Numbered from the stretch's first letter, positions 1-6,070 are shown. The stretch: DNA of 7,097 bases from Candidatus Nitrosopumilus sp. (GCA_029863665.1 JAOTUX010000050.1:1-7097); one strand, 5' to 3'. The notes: a model not told the origin generated them from the sequence alone. A program made the numbers and translations.

Positions 1-303
1 AAATACATTGATTGTGTAGATTCCTTCAGTTCTAAACAAATCGTCAGCATTTGCTGGAACAAATGAAAATGTCCCATCAAAATTTGAAATTGTGGTTCTA
101 GTTAATTTCTCTGTACCTGGCCCTTTCATTGCTGCAAGTAACGTTACCCTATCTGCATCACTAATAGTTCCAGAAATTGTAAATTTACCTTCAATTGTAA
201 ATGTTCCTTCATCAATACCTGCTTTGTCCACATCTGCATAAACAGGAATGATCATTAGGACAATGAGTGAAAATACTGAAAATCCTGCTAATTTTGTGAT
301 CAC
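1..303 (-). CDS. Exported protein, N-terminal 101 residues (partial, runs off left edge)
   Basis: The reading frame is open from a GTG at 303-301 to the window edge, 101 codons with no stop. An in-frame TAA lies about 27 bases upstream, and no ATG precedes the GTG. The first ~23 residues form a signal peptide: short basic start (MITK), hydrophobic core (FSVFSLIVLMII), then PVYA before the charged DVDK. The mature part is Thr/Ile-rich and looks beta-stranded (EGTFTIEGKFTISGTISDAD, later DGTFSFVPANADDLFRTEG), like the sandwich or adhesive exported proteins frequent in marine Thaumarchaeota. A C-terminal anchor or sorting signal, if present, is outside the window. A TATA-like TTTTTTAAAA centred ~27 bases upstream supports leaderless transcription from the GTG. 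I recognise no specific family. Coding status is well supported; function is unknown. Confidence 0.8.
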   Translation of the reverse strand, partial: MITKLAGFSVFSLIVLMIIPVYADVDKAGIDEGTFTIEGKFTISGTISDADRVTLLAAMKGPGTEKLTRTTISNFDGTFSFVPANADDLFRTEGIYTINVF

Positions 304-325
304 AATACTGCTTTTCAGGGCAGAC

Positions 326-335
326 TTTTAAAAAA
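326..335 (-). promoter_or_regulatory. TATA-like box for the exported protein at 1-303
   Basis: TTTTTTAAAA on the minus strand is centred about 27 bases before the GTG start at 303, the spacing expected when an archaeal transcript begins at its start codon. The T-run may also serve as the T-rich transcription stop for archease, whose gene ends 47 bases upstream. Confidence 0.5.
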
Positions 336-381
336 CACGTATAATTTCTTCTTGTTTTTTGCTAAGAAATATTCACAAACC

Positions 382-798
382 TCATAGGTCAAGTAAAAAC
401 CTCATGTAGACTTTATCCTCATTTTTTATTTTCATGTCGTAAAATGTAGGGGCTTTAATCTCGACTTTGAAGTTGTGCTTTGTAAGATCAAGAGATTCTC
501 CAAATGCCTTTGCCTTGATTTTGTAACCTTCGTCTTCTTTTAGGTCAAATTCTATCCTCTTTATTGCAAATCCCTCAGTGATTAGAACAAAAGTGATCTC
601 CTCTAGCCAGCTAAACAGAAGATATCTTAGATCTTTTCCTTGGGCTGAAAACTCTTTTTCATCTTTTTCTTCTACTTTGTCTTGATCAAGTGTCAAATTG
701 ATCACTGCATCAGCTGTTACTGAAAATGCTTCTTTGAGATTTTTCGCTGTTACCTCAATTATTGCATCAGTTGCATGATCTAAAAAACTGTAACTCAA
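382..798 (-). CDS. Archease (RtcB tRNA-ligase cofactor)
   Basis: Archease is a small protein that helps the RtcB RNA ligase through guanylylation and multiple turnover in tRNA splicing and RNA repair in the cytoplasm. The 138-residue product has the family's usual length and signatures. The N-terminal FLDHATDAIIEV (residues 5-16) is a variant of the DHTAD metal site with D7, H8 and D11. It is followed by the KNLKEAFSVTADAV helix and ends with the typical strand VYMRFLLDL, whose Asp137 matches the C-terminal metal-binding Asp. The start is a TTG at 798-796: an in-frame stop lies 27 bases upstream, there is no ATG between, and the DHATD motif sits at the expected distance from the N terminus. 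A TATA-like element ~27 bases upstream supports a leaderless TTG start. RtcB is not in the window. Family call is confident. Confidence 0.93.
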   Translation of the reverse strand: MSYSFLDHATDAIIEVTAKNLKEAFSVTADAVINLTLDQDKVEEKDEKEFSAQGKDLRYLLFSWLEEITFVLITEGFAIKRIEFDLKEDEGYKIKAKAFGESLDLTKHNFKVEIKAPTFYDMKIKNEDKVYMRFLLDL

Positions 799-820
799 TT
801 GTAAATTTTGGAATCTTTCT

Positions 821-832
821 AATTATTAATTT
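821..832 (-). promoter_or_regulatory. TATA-like box for archease
   Basis: AAATTAATAATTA on the minus strand lies in the 42-base gap between the VOC gene stop and the archease TTG, centred ~27 bases before that TTG. It suggests archease has its own leaderless transcript rather than relying on readthrough from the VOC gene. Confidence 0.45.
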
Positions 833-840
833 AGATGGTG

Positions 841-1206
841 TCACTTGGCTTTACTATCCATCTCTATTATGCCGAACATATTTCCTTCAGTATCCATGCA
901 CTGTGCAAACCATCCTATTTTTGGAATTGCCATCTTTGGAACAATCATTTGTCCACCTTTCTCAATAATTTTTAAAGAAAACATATCTACTGATGGAACA
1001 TTAATTGTGTTTGTCATTCCCATCTGGCCTGGCATTCTCTTTGATAGTCCTCCGTTAATCCCTGGCTCTTCAGTTCCAGTTGTTGCCATCCAGTAATCCA
1101 TTGGACCATCCCATTTCTCAAATTTCCAATCAAATACTTCTTGGTAGAACTTTTGTGCTCTTGCGGGATCATCTGCTGAAATATCAAAATGAGAAATCCT
1201 TGGCAT
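841..1206 (-). CDS. VOC (glyoxalase/bleomycin-resistance fold) protein
   Basis: This 121-residue protein is a single vicinal-oxygen-chelate domain of the type often annotated as glyoxalase-like (COG3324-like). It shows the opening MPRISHFDISADDPARAQKF with His6 as first putative metal ligand, then FYQEVFDWKFEKW, and a middle INGGLSKR. The second babab half has NVPSVD, IIEKGGQMIVPK and the closing GWFAQCMDTEGNMFGIIE, with Glu115 as the last putative metal ligand. Two of the four classic metal positions are thus visible; the other two are not obvious. It probably acts as a cytoplasmic dimer, but the substrate cannot be read from sequence; resistance or true glyoxalase activity is not implied. 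The ATG start at 1206 has a TATA-like box ~24 bases upstream. It is divergent from the dehydrogenase gene, with a shared promoter region. Confidence 0.88.
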   Translation of the reverse strand: MPRISHFDISADDPARAQKFYQEVFDWKFEKWDGPMDYWMATTGTEEPGINGGLSKRMPGQMGMTNTINVPSVDMFSLKIIEKGGQMIVPKMAIPKIGWFAQCMDTEGNMFGIIEMDSKAK

Positions 1207-1219
1207 GATTTTTGTTATT

Positions 1220-1239
1220 TTTAAATTATTTAAGAATAC
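1220..1239. promoter_or_regulatory. Divergent overlapping TATA region (VOC / dehydrogenase)
   Basis: The 57-base gap between the two divergent genes holds a near-palindromic AT block (TTTAAATTATTTAAG at 1220-1234) running into AATAC. On the minus strand CTTAAATAA is centred ~24 bases before the VOC ATG. On the plus strand TTTAAGAATAC is centred ~30 bases before the dehydrogenase TTG. The two putative TATA boxes share bases, so TBP binding could serve only one direction at a time. Inferred from position and composition only. Confidence 0.5.
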
Positions 1240-1263
1240 TTTACTGATTTCATTATTTTAAAA

Positions 1264-2238
1264 TTGGATGTTAAAAATAACCCTAATGTGAAAGCTGCTA
1301 ATTTTGATGGTCAAAAAATAATCTTTGATAAAAACTATCCAGACTCAACTTCTGATGAGGCATTAATCCGAGTTAACTTGGCAGGAATTTGTGGAACTGA
1401 TTTGGAAATCGTGGATGGTTACATGAAATATCAAGGAATACTTGGTCATGAGTTTGTTGGAACCGTAGAGAAGTCCCAAAATCCTGATTTAATTGGAAAG
1501 AGAGTGGTAGGTGAAATCAATGTTGGCTGTGGAGTTTGTGATTCCTGTCTTAAAGGAATGGAGAGACACTGCTCTCAAAGGACAGTGCTTGGAATCCTAA
1601 AGCGCAATGGTGCGTTTGCAGAATTTTTGTCATTGCCTGAAAAAAATCTTCACGTTATTCCAGATTCTATTACTGATGAGCAGGCAGTTTTTGTAGAACC
1701 ACTTGCAGCTGCATTTGAGATCAAAGAGCAAATCAAGATGGAACCACAATGGGATGTTGCAGTTGTAGGAGATGGAAGATTAGCTCATCTTATTCTTCAA
1801 GTCATAAAGTCGTCCTGTCCTAACATTGTATGCTTTGGTAGACACAAAAGTAAGCTTGAAAGTTTAGAGAAATTGGGAATAAAGACAAAGATAGGAATTG
1901 ACTCTCTTGATGAGCAGTCATTTGATTTGGTTGTAGAAGCTACTGGAAGTAATTCTGGATTTGTAGATACCATGAAACTTGTAAGGCCACGTGGAACTGT
2001 AATTCTAAAATCAACTATTGCATCAAGAGCAAATCTTGATCTTACTCCAACTGTTGTAAATGAAATAACTTTGATTGGTTCTAGATGTGGATTATTCAAG
2101 CCAGCCATTGATTCACTTGCAACTGGAATTATTACAGTTGATGACATGGTTGATTCTACTTTTCCATTAGAGAAATTCCATGAGGCAGTAGAGTATGCAA
2201 AAAAACCTGATACTCTAAAGGTATTCTTAAAACCATAA
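1264..2238 (+). CDS. Zinc-dependent medium-chain alcohol/sugar dehydrogenase-like protein
   Basis: A 324-residue MDR-superfamily oxidoreductase. The catalytic zinc site is visible as Cys43 (GICGTD), His62-Glu63 (GHE) and Glu145 (VEPLAA). The structural zinc lobe has Cys89, Cys92, Cys95 and Cys103 in the classic 2-2-7 spacing. The GroES-like catalytic domain is followed by a Rossmann fold with VAVVGDGRLA (residues 166-174), a GxG-type nucleotide site. The family oxidises alcohols, polyols or sugars with NAD(P); the substrate here is not determined, and names such as threonine or glucose dehydrogenase would be overreach. At 324 residues it is a little shorter than typical ~340-350 members, as in a subgroup of short MDR proteins. 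The start is TTG at 1264: an in-frame stop lies 33 bases upstream and no ATG or GTG is available near the N terminus. It is transcribed divergently from the VOC gene. No zinc ligand is missing. Confidence 0.9.
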   Translation: MDVKNNPNVKAANFDGQKIIFDKNYPDSTSDEALIRVNLAGICGTDLEIVDGYMKYQGILGHEFVGTVEKSQNPDLIGKRVVGEINVGCGVCDSCLKGMERHCSQRTVLGILKRNGAFAEFLSLPEKNLHVIPDSITDEQAVFVEPLAAAFEIKEQIKMEPQWDVAVVGDGRLAHLILQVIKSSCPNIVCFGRHKSKLESLEKLGIKTKIGIDSLDEQSFDLVVEATGSNSGFVDTMKLVRPRGTVILKSTIASRANLDLTPTVVNEITLIGSRCGLFKPAIDSLATGIITVDDMVDSTFPLEKFHEAVEYAKKPDTLKVFLKP

Positions 2239-2434
2239 TTAAAAAAATAAAAAAATCTGAACAAAGTCAAATGTTGTTTCATTTGTACAATATTGATCTT
2301 AACAATTGAGCATGATTACATCTTATGATTTTGGCATATGCTGAATTTTCCACTTTCTAATCTTTATTTACAAAAATAATTGATTTTTGATTACTCGCAA
2401 GGTAATTTAGTAAGATTTTGTTGCCAAAAGCCAA
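2239..2434. other. Intergenic region before dedA-like gene
   Basis: This AT-rich spacer has no open frame longer than about a dozen codons that looks coding. It presumably contains the dehydrogenase transcript end. It also contains the DedA promoter: a weak AT-rich element (GGTAATTTAGTAAG, about 2401-2414) lies ~26 bases before the ATG at 2435. I see no tRNA, repeat or conserved RNA motif in it. Confidence 0.4.
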
Positions 2435-2962
2435 ATGGAACCCTTTGACTCATTTTTAACTTGGATTGCAGATTTTCTAGGCACACATCTCTATGAAGGA
2501 ATATTCTTAGCTGCCTTGCTTGAGACTATAATTCCGCCTATTCCTACACTTGCAGTATTTCCAACTGCTGGATTTTTGGCATCTCAGCAGGGAATTTCAT
2601 TAATTGGTGTGATCCCTATGATTATTCTTGGTGCAATTGGTGCTACCATTGGAACTACGGCAATCTATTTGATTGCATTAAAACTTGGACGAATAGTCCT
2701 ACTTCGCTATCTCAAATATGTCCGAGTGTCAGAAAAAAAATTAGGTAGAGTTGAGGTTTGGTTTGAGAAATATGGTGACAAAGCTGTATTCTTGGGAAGA
2801 ATGGTTCCAGTCATGAGAGAAATGATTTCAATTCCAGCTGGATTATTAAAAATGAGAATTCCAAAATTTGTAATGTATACATTTGCAGGTTCTTGTGTTT
2901 GGTCTAGTGGAACTATTCTAGCTGGTTATTATTTCGGTGAAGTAATGGGTTTTGTTATTTAG
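2435..2962 (+). CDS. DedA/VTT-family membrane protein
   Basis: An integral membrane protein of the DedA (SNARE-associated/VTT, PF09335-like) family; some members are implicated in recycling polyprenyl- or phospholipid carriers across the membrane. The N-terminal amphipathic stretch (FDSFLTWIADFLG) and first hydrophobic segment lead into Glu30 with the PPIPTLAVFPTAGFLA re-entrant loop. A long hydrophobic segment (about 54-82) follows, ending at LGR (Arg86). The second family motif is FLGRMVPVMREMISIPAG (residues 119-136), containing Arg122, Arg128 and the P..G turn. Then come KMRIPKFVMYTFAGSCVW with Gly152 and Trp156, and a final hydrophobic segment. Length is 175 residues against roughly 200 for many bacterial members; the shortening is at the C terminus and the core motifs are intact. 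ATG start at 2435. The transported substrate in an archaeon is unknown; family call is strong. Confidence 0.9.
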   Translation: MEPFDSFLTWIADFLGTHLYEGIFLAALLETIIPPIPTLAVFPTAGFLASQQGISLIGVIPMIILGAIGATIGTTAIYLIALKLGRIVLLRYLKYVRVSEKKLGRVEVWFEKYGDKAVFLGRMVPVMREMISIPAGLLKMRIPKFVMYTFAGSCVWSSGTILAGYYFGEVMGFVI

Positions 2963-3014
2963 TATTATGATATTTTCCTCTCAGAGAACTCTATGATACA
3001 TTTGTTACATGAAA

Positions 3015-3049
3015 TTTTTTGAACTCGTTTTATTATTCTGTTAGTTTTT
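3015..3049 (+). terminator. T-rich transcription stop after dedA-like gene
   Basis: Downstream of the DedA stop codon the plus strand carries a T6 run (3015-3020), then TTTTATTATT and a T5 run (3045-3049), with no strong hairpin. T-runs alone can terminate archaeal RNA polymerase. The site also separates DedA from the converging DUF72 pseudogene. Confidence 0.45.
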
Positions 3050-3078
3050 ATTATAAATTATAACTTGTAAATAACTAT

Positions 3079-3688
3079 CTAAAAATTTCCCAAAGTCTTT
3101 TGCATTTTCTCTTCCCAGATTAATTCTCGCATTCCAAACTGCATCCTCAAAGAATTTGCAGTTGAAGGTCCAAATCCTTCAAAATGATTATTTGTCATTA
3201 CCATTGCAAGTGGAATATTCTGGATTTCTTGGAGTTTTTTTGCCCAACTTTTAATTAATTCAATTTTATTTTTTGTTACCTTTCCAAACTCTGAATCTGG
3301 AATGGAACGATCTCCAATCAATCTAATATACAGATAGCTTGCTGTAATTGGCATCTGGTTGTTAATCCCTTCAACATCATTCCATACAAGACAGTGATTA
3401 TTTTCTTTGAGAAAATCTATTGCATCATCTGAAAACCATGATTCATGTCTTCCTTCAATGGGATACAAAAAATCATCAGGCAAAATCTCAGAGTTTACCA
3501 AGTCTTGGTTTTGCCTCTTCAAATGACAATGACGGTGGTAACTGGAGTATAAGAGCTGAAACCTTTTCATGAATTGGCACAAGAGATGTAAGAAATGAGA
3601 AAATCTCTGAACTCTTTAGATTCCTTGGATAAAATGTTCCTGACCAACCAGAATAACTCCAGCCTGTACAGCCAATTTTGATATTCAT
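3079..3688 (-). pseudogene. DUF72 (YecE-like) gene, broken by internal deletion and frameshift
   Basis: DUF72 proteins are TIM-barrel-like proteins of unknown function. The N terminus from ATG 3688 is typical (MNIKIGCTGWSYSGWSGTFY, then P.NLKSSE). Right after SSE the sequence jumps to FLTSLVPIHEK and ALILQLPPSLSFEEAKPRL, a part that in intact members lies some 60 or so residues further on; the expected EIDSTFYRIP and FTAKFP segments are absent. The frame then hits TGA at 3490-3488. The rest continues in another frame as EILPDDFLYPIEGRHESWF, NHCLVWNDVEG, YLYIRLIGDRS, NNHFEGFGPSTANSLRMQFG to the stop at 3079. Removing one base near 3490 would join the parts as PRLGKLEILPDD. The conserved C-terminal half is otherwise clean, so the damage looks recent. 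A TATA-like box remains ~27 bases upstream of the ATG. A sequencing error could explain the frameshift but not easily the deletion. Confidence 0.85.
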
Positions 3689-3709
3689 TGTATGTGATCA
3701 ATCTTGTCT

Positions 3710-3720
3710 GTTTTTAAAAT
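3710..3720 (-). promoter_or_regulatory. TATA-like box of the DUF72 pseudogene
   Basis: ATTTTAAAAAC on the minus strand is centred ~27 bases before the ATG at 3688. The promoter of the broken gene therefore appears intact. It sits only 3 bases from the left arm of the 10-base inverted repeat at 3723. Confidence 0.5.
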
Positions 3721-3722
3721 TT

Positions 3723-3824
3723 GAAAGCTGACTATCGCGGAACAACCTTTACACAGCCCTGCCAATATGCTCAGACTGATAAACAATCGCCAGCATTAGA
3801 CAATAGGAAATTGTGTCAGCTTTC
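3723..3824. repeat. 102-base segment bounded by perfect 10-base inverted repeats
   Basis: GAAAGCTGAC at 3723-3732 is the exact reverse complement of GTCAGCTTTC at 3815-3824. By hand count the enclosed segment is about 44% G+C, richer than the surrounding intergenic DNA. It contains no plausible open frame. A smaller hairpin (ACAAT 3800-3804 with ATTGT 3810-3814) adjoins the right arm. The inner sequence CCTTTACACAGCCC resembles the TTTACACA-type ends of some IS256-like elements, a weak resemblance. No target-site duplication is evident. It may be a mobile-element remnant or a structured RNA; the inverted repeat itself is certain. Confidence 0.55.
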
Positions 3825-3845
3825 TATACTACTGTACGCAGTTCT

Positions 3846-3903
3846 AAAATAAAAAGTAGATCCCAAATCTCAAGAACAAATAACATCTACTACGATCAGA
3901 ACT
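3846..3903 (-). terminator. Hairpin plus T-run at the 3' end of the sugar dehydrogenase gene
   Basis: Read on the minus strand, AGTAGAT (3891-3885) pairs with ATCTACT (3861-3855) around a 23-base loop and runs directly into TTTTATTTT (3854-3846). An outer pair, AGTTCT with AGAACT (3898-3903 and 3840-3845), encloses it and overlaps the stop codon at 3904-3902. Position and T-run fit a transcript 3' end for the dehydrogenase. Confidence 0.5.
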
Positions 3904-4195
3904 ATATTTTAATAAATTCATTATTTATCATCCACTTAATATTTTTGAAAAACTCATCATCAGATAATAATCCCTTACTCCACAATCCTGCATCTTCTTG
4001 ATACCCTGATAGTAACCCTTGCTGTGAATCTTCTGATGTAATATTTTGTGGAACAACTATGATGTCGTATTTTATGAGATATTCTAGATTTGCTGCAAAG
4101 TCACTATCGGAAATTTGTTGCAGAGACCACCACTTTGCAATTGTTTTAAACCATTCTGGAATTTTTGAGATTCTCTCAACAAAATTTTTGCCATC
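3902..4195 (-). pseudogene. Detached C-terminal tail of the sugar dehydrogenase (out of frame)
   Basis: In the frame one base away from the dehydrogenase, 97 residues continue to a TAG at 3904-3902, beginning DGKNFVERISK. They contain a module IPEWFKTIAKWWSLQQISDS followed by DFAANLEYLIKYDIIVVPQ. A second, diverged copy, EDAGLWSKGLLSDDEF, is followed by FKNIKWMINNEFIKI. Such 'IPxWhKxxAxWWxxxxIsDxDFxxxlxyLIxxxII' units are common at the ends of exported thaumarchaeal proteins; their role is unknown to me, possibly surface association. The preceding in-frame part of the dehydrogenase (DCVSDGNSVMESHPRQC) is the usual linker leading into such tails, so this is the lost end of that protein rather than a separate gene. 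No promoter or good start of its own is visible (the ATG at 4201 is inside the linker). Confidence 0.8.
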
Positions 4196-5373
4196 TTGCA
4201 TTGTCTTGGATGTGATTCCATTACTGAATTTCCATCTGAAACACAGTCCTCAAAACTATCAATTCCATTATTCATTGGAATGATTCGAAGAATTCTATCG
4301 TCATTGCTTTCTGGATTTCCTCTTCCATCTTGATTGCTTGTTAGAATGTAGAGATATCCGTCAGGACCTGTTGCCACGTCCCGTAATCTTCCAAATTCAT
4401 CTTGGAATAGTTTTTCATGAGAAATTACTTTGTTGTTTTTCATATCAAAGTCAATCATATGCAAATGACTTCCCCTTAGTGCTGCGACAAAATATTTCCC
4501 AGTCCATTGTGGGATTTTCTCTTCACTGTAAAACTCTGCGCCTGATGGTGCCCATGTGTCATCTCCCGTATGCAATATTGGATTTTGAAGACCATCCATT
4601 GATTCATCTCCGATAATATCTGGCCAGCCATAGTTTGAGCCTGGAATAATTAGATTAATTTCATCATGAGCAAAGCCTCTCCATCCTGAGGGCCCATGTT
4701 CAGTTGCAATTAGATTTCCTGATTCATCCCAATCAATTCCTTGTGGATTTCTGTGGCCTATTGAATAAATTGAAGAGTCTTGCCATGGATTGTCTTCTGG
4801 TATTGTACCATCAGAATTTATTCGCAAAATCTTTCCTCCCAATGAATTTAGATCCTGTGATAAAGCAGGATTCCCTGCTTCCCCTGTTGTGATGTAGAGT
4901 TTTCCATCTGGTCCGAACTGAATTCTTCCACCGTCATGGAATGGCCCTCCGGGAATTCCGTCAATTAGTATTCTATCTTCAGTTATTACTCTATCTGTAA
5001 CTTGATATCGCACTACCTTGTTTGAAGTTGAAAGTAGTTCGTTGTAAGTATAATACAGATAGATGTATTCATTCTCTGCAAAATTTGGATCAACTGTAAC
5101 TCCTAGCATGCCCCCTTCTACCCCGCCTACTCCAAGTGATAGAAGTGGTTCTTGCAATAGTTTCCCGTCTTGAATTACTCTGAGATTCCCGTTTCTTTCA
5201 GTAAAGAGTATCACCTCATCTGATATCCAGTCAATACTCCATGGAATGGTGAGGTTATCTGCTACAGTCTCAACTTTGACTCCAAGATCCGGATAATCTT
5301 GTGCAAATGCAGTTGGAATTAATGATAATAATATTATTCCAGCTATGAGTTCTCTCACTGTTGTAACTGGCAT
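4084..5373 (-). CDS. Exported PQQ-type (glucose/sorbosone) dehydrogenase, C-terminally frameshifted
   Basis: The family comprises six-bladed beta-propeller quinoprotein dehydrogenases that oxidise aldose sugars outside the membrane using PQQ. From ATG 5373, residues 1-24 are a signal peptide (MPVTTVRELIAGIILLSLIP, then TAFA before QDYPD). The propeller spans about 33-366. It has NLTIPWSIDW, ILFTERNGNLRV, GGMLGVTVDPNF, the putative catalytic base His146 (FHDGGRIQFGPDGKLYITTG), GHRNPQG (Arg208, Asn209, Gln211), TEHGPSG, SNYGWP, WAPSG and GRLRDVATGPDGYLY (Arg329, Arg331), matching active-site and PQQ-contacting motifs of soluble glucose dehydrogenase. A Cys377/Cys392 pair follows. After Cys392 (4200-4198) one base seems lost: as read, the protein continues with ~37 spurious residues to a stop at 4086-4084, while the real tail lies in another frame down to 3902. 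A longer upstream start (5442) would overlap UDG and spoil the signal peptide. Substrate is unproven. Confidence 0.85.
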   Translation of the reverse strand: MPVTTVRELIAGIILLSLIPTAFAQDYPDLGVKVETVADNLTIPWSIDWISDEVILFTERNGNLRVIQDGKLLQEPLLSLGVGGVEGGMLGVTVDPNFAENEYIYLYYTYNELLSTSNKVVRYQVTDRVITEDRILIDGIPGGPFHDGGRIQFGPDGKLYITTGEAGNPALSQDLNSLGGKILRINSDGTIPEDNPWQDSSIYSIGHRNPQGIDWDESGNLIATEHGPSGWRGFAHDEINLIIPGSNYGWPDIIGDESMDGLQNPILHTGDDTWAPSGAEFYSEEKIPQWTGKYFVAALRGSHLHMIDFDMKNNKVISHEKLFQDEFGRLRDVATGPDGYLYILTSNQDGRGNPESNDDRILRIIPMNNGIDSFEDCVSDGNSVMESHPRQCKMAKILLRESQKFQNGLKQLQSGGLCNKFPIVTLQQI

Positions 5374-5393
5374 AGTTTTGCAATAAAGTTTTA

Positions 5394-6047
5394 CTATGCT
5401 AGTTTCTTTGCTTTTAAAAATACTGCAGACCACTGTTTCCAAGTTAACCTTCCAGTTTGTGTATTTTGTTTTGATGGATGGTATGATGTCAAAATCTTGA
5501 TTGTATCATACTCAAATAATTTACTATGTCCGAACTTTTCAGGTTTTACAGAAAACAGTTTACATGTAGCATCATATGCAATTTTTCCCAGACACAAAAC
5601 CGTAGTGACATTTTTTAGAATCTCTTTTTCTTGCTCCAAATATTCAAAACATACATCCATCTCTTCTCGAGTAGGCTTGTTTTGAGGTGGCGCACACCTA
5701 ACTGCAGCAGTAATGTAGGCGTTATTTAGCACCAATCCATCATTTTTAGCCTGACTAGTAGGAATTGATGCAAATCCATGCTTATGCATGACTTTGGCTA
5801 ACCAGTCCCCTGATGAATCCCCTGTAAACATTCTTCCTGTCCTGTTTCCACCATGGGCAGCAGGTGCCAATCCTACAATTAGCAATCTTGCATTAATGTC
5901 TCCAAACCCTGAAAGAGGTTTGCCATAGTATTTCTCGTCTTTGAATCGTCTTACCTTATTTTTTGCTACATCTCTTATGTACACTGCAAGTCTTGGACAT
6001 TTTTTGCAGTTTGCAATTTTTTTGTTTAGTGATTCAATTGACTTCAA
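5394..6047 (-). CDS. Family 5 uracil-DNA glycosylase (UDGb-like), Fe-S
   Basis: This enzyme excises uracil (and often hypoxanthine or other deaminated bases in this family) from DNA as the first step of base excision repair. The 217-residue protein has the UDGb-type motif GLAPAAHGGNRTGRMFTGD (59-77). This differs from family 4, which has GEAPG, and motif 1 lacks the Glu/Asp catalytic acid of family 4. The C-terminal motif SYHPSKQNTQTG with His190 is also present. The four likely [4Fe-4S] ligands are Cys14 and Cys17 (NCKKCPRL), Cys118 (AVRCAPP.NKPT) and Cys133 (EEMDVC). The start is TTG at 6047-6045: an in-frame stop occurs 21 bases upstream, no ATG intervenes, and TTTTTATT sits ~27 bases upstream. 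The stop lies 20 bases before the dehydrogenase ATG. Full length, no missing motif. Confidence 0.93.
   Translation of the reverse strand: MKSIESLNKKIANCKKCPRLAVYIRDVAKNKVRRFKDEKYYGKPLSGFGDINARLLIVGLAPAAHGGNRTGRMFTGDSSGDWLAKVMHKHGFASIPTSQAKNDGLVLNNAYITAAVRCAPPQNKPTREEMDVCFEYLEQEKEILKNVTTVLCLGKIAYDATCKLFSVKPEKFGHSKLFEYDTIKILTSYHPSKQNTQTGRLTWKQWSAVFLKAKKLA
5411..5421 (-). promoter_or_regulatory. TATA-like box for the sugar dehydrogenase, inside the UDG 3' end
   Basis: ATTTTTAAAAG on the minus strand lies in the last codons of the UDG gene. Its spacing predicts a transcript start near 5390, giving a ~17-base leader before the ATG at 5373. No Shine-Dalgarno sequence is visible in that leader. Cotranscription with UDG is an alternative. 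Confidence 0.4.
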
Positions 6048-6070
6048 CTGGAATAATCTTGTTTGCTATC

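Noticed and set aside
1797..2282. 161-codon minus-strand frame opposite the dehydrogenase
   Set aside because: It overlaps the conserved Rossmann domain of a well-supported gene and shows no family motif.
3723..3824. tRNA or C/D-box small RNA in the inverted-repeat segment
   Set aside because: No T-loop consensus, acceptor pairing or paired C/D boxes could be found on either strand.
4190..4205. Programmed ribosomal frameshift in the dehydrogenase
   Set aside because: No slippery heptamer or following structure is evident at the shift; mutation or sequencing error is simpler.
4338..4892. Plus-strand frames opposite the sugar dehydrogenase
   Set aside because: They lie within conserved propeller motifs on the other strand and have no protein-like features of their own.
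5374..5442. Longer N terminus for the sugar dehydrogenase from ATG 5442
   Set aside because: It would overlap the end of UDG and place 23 residues before a standard signal peptide that starts at ATG 5373.
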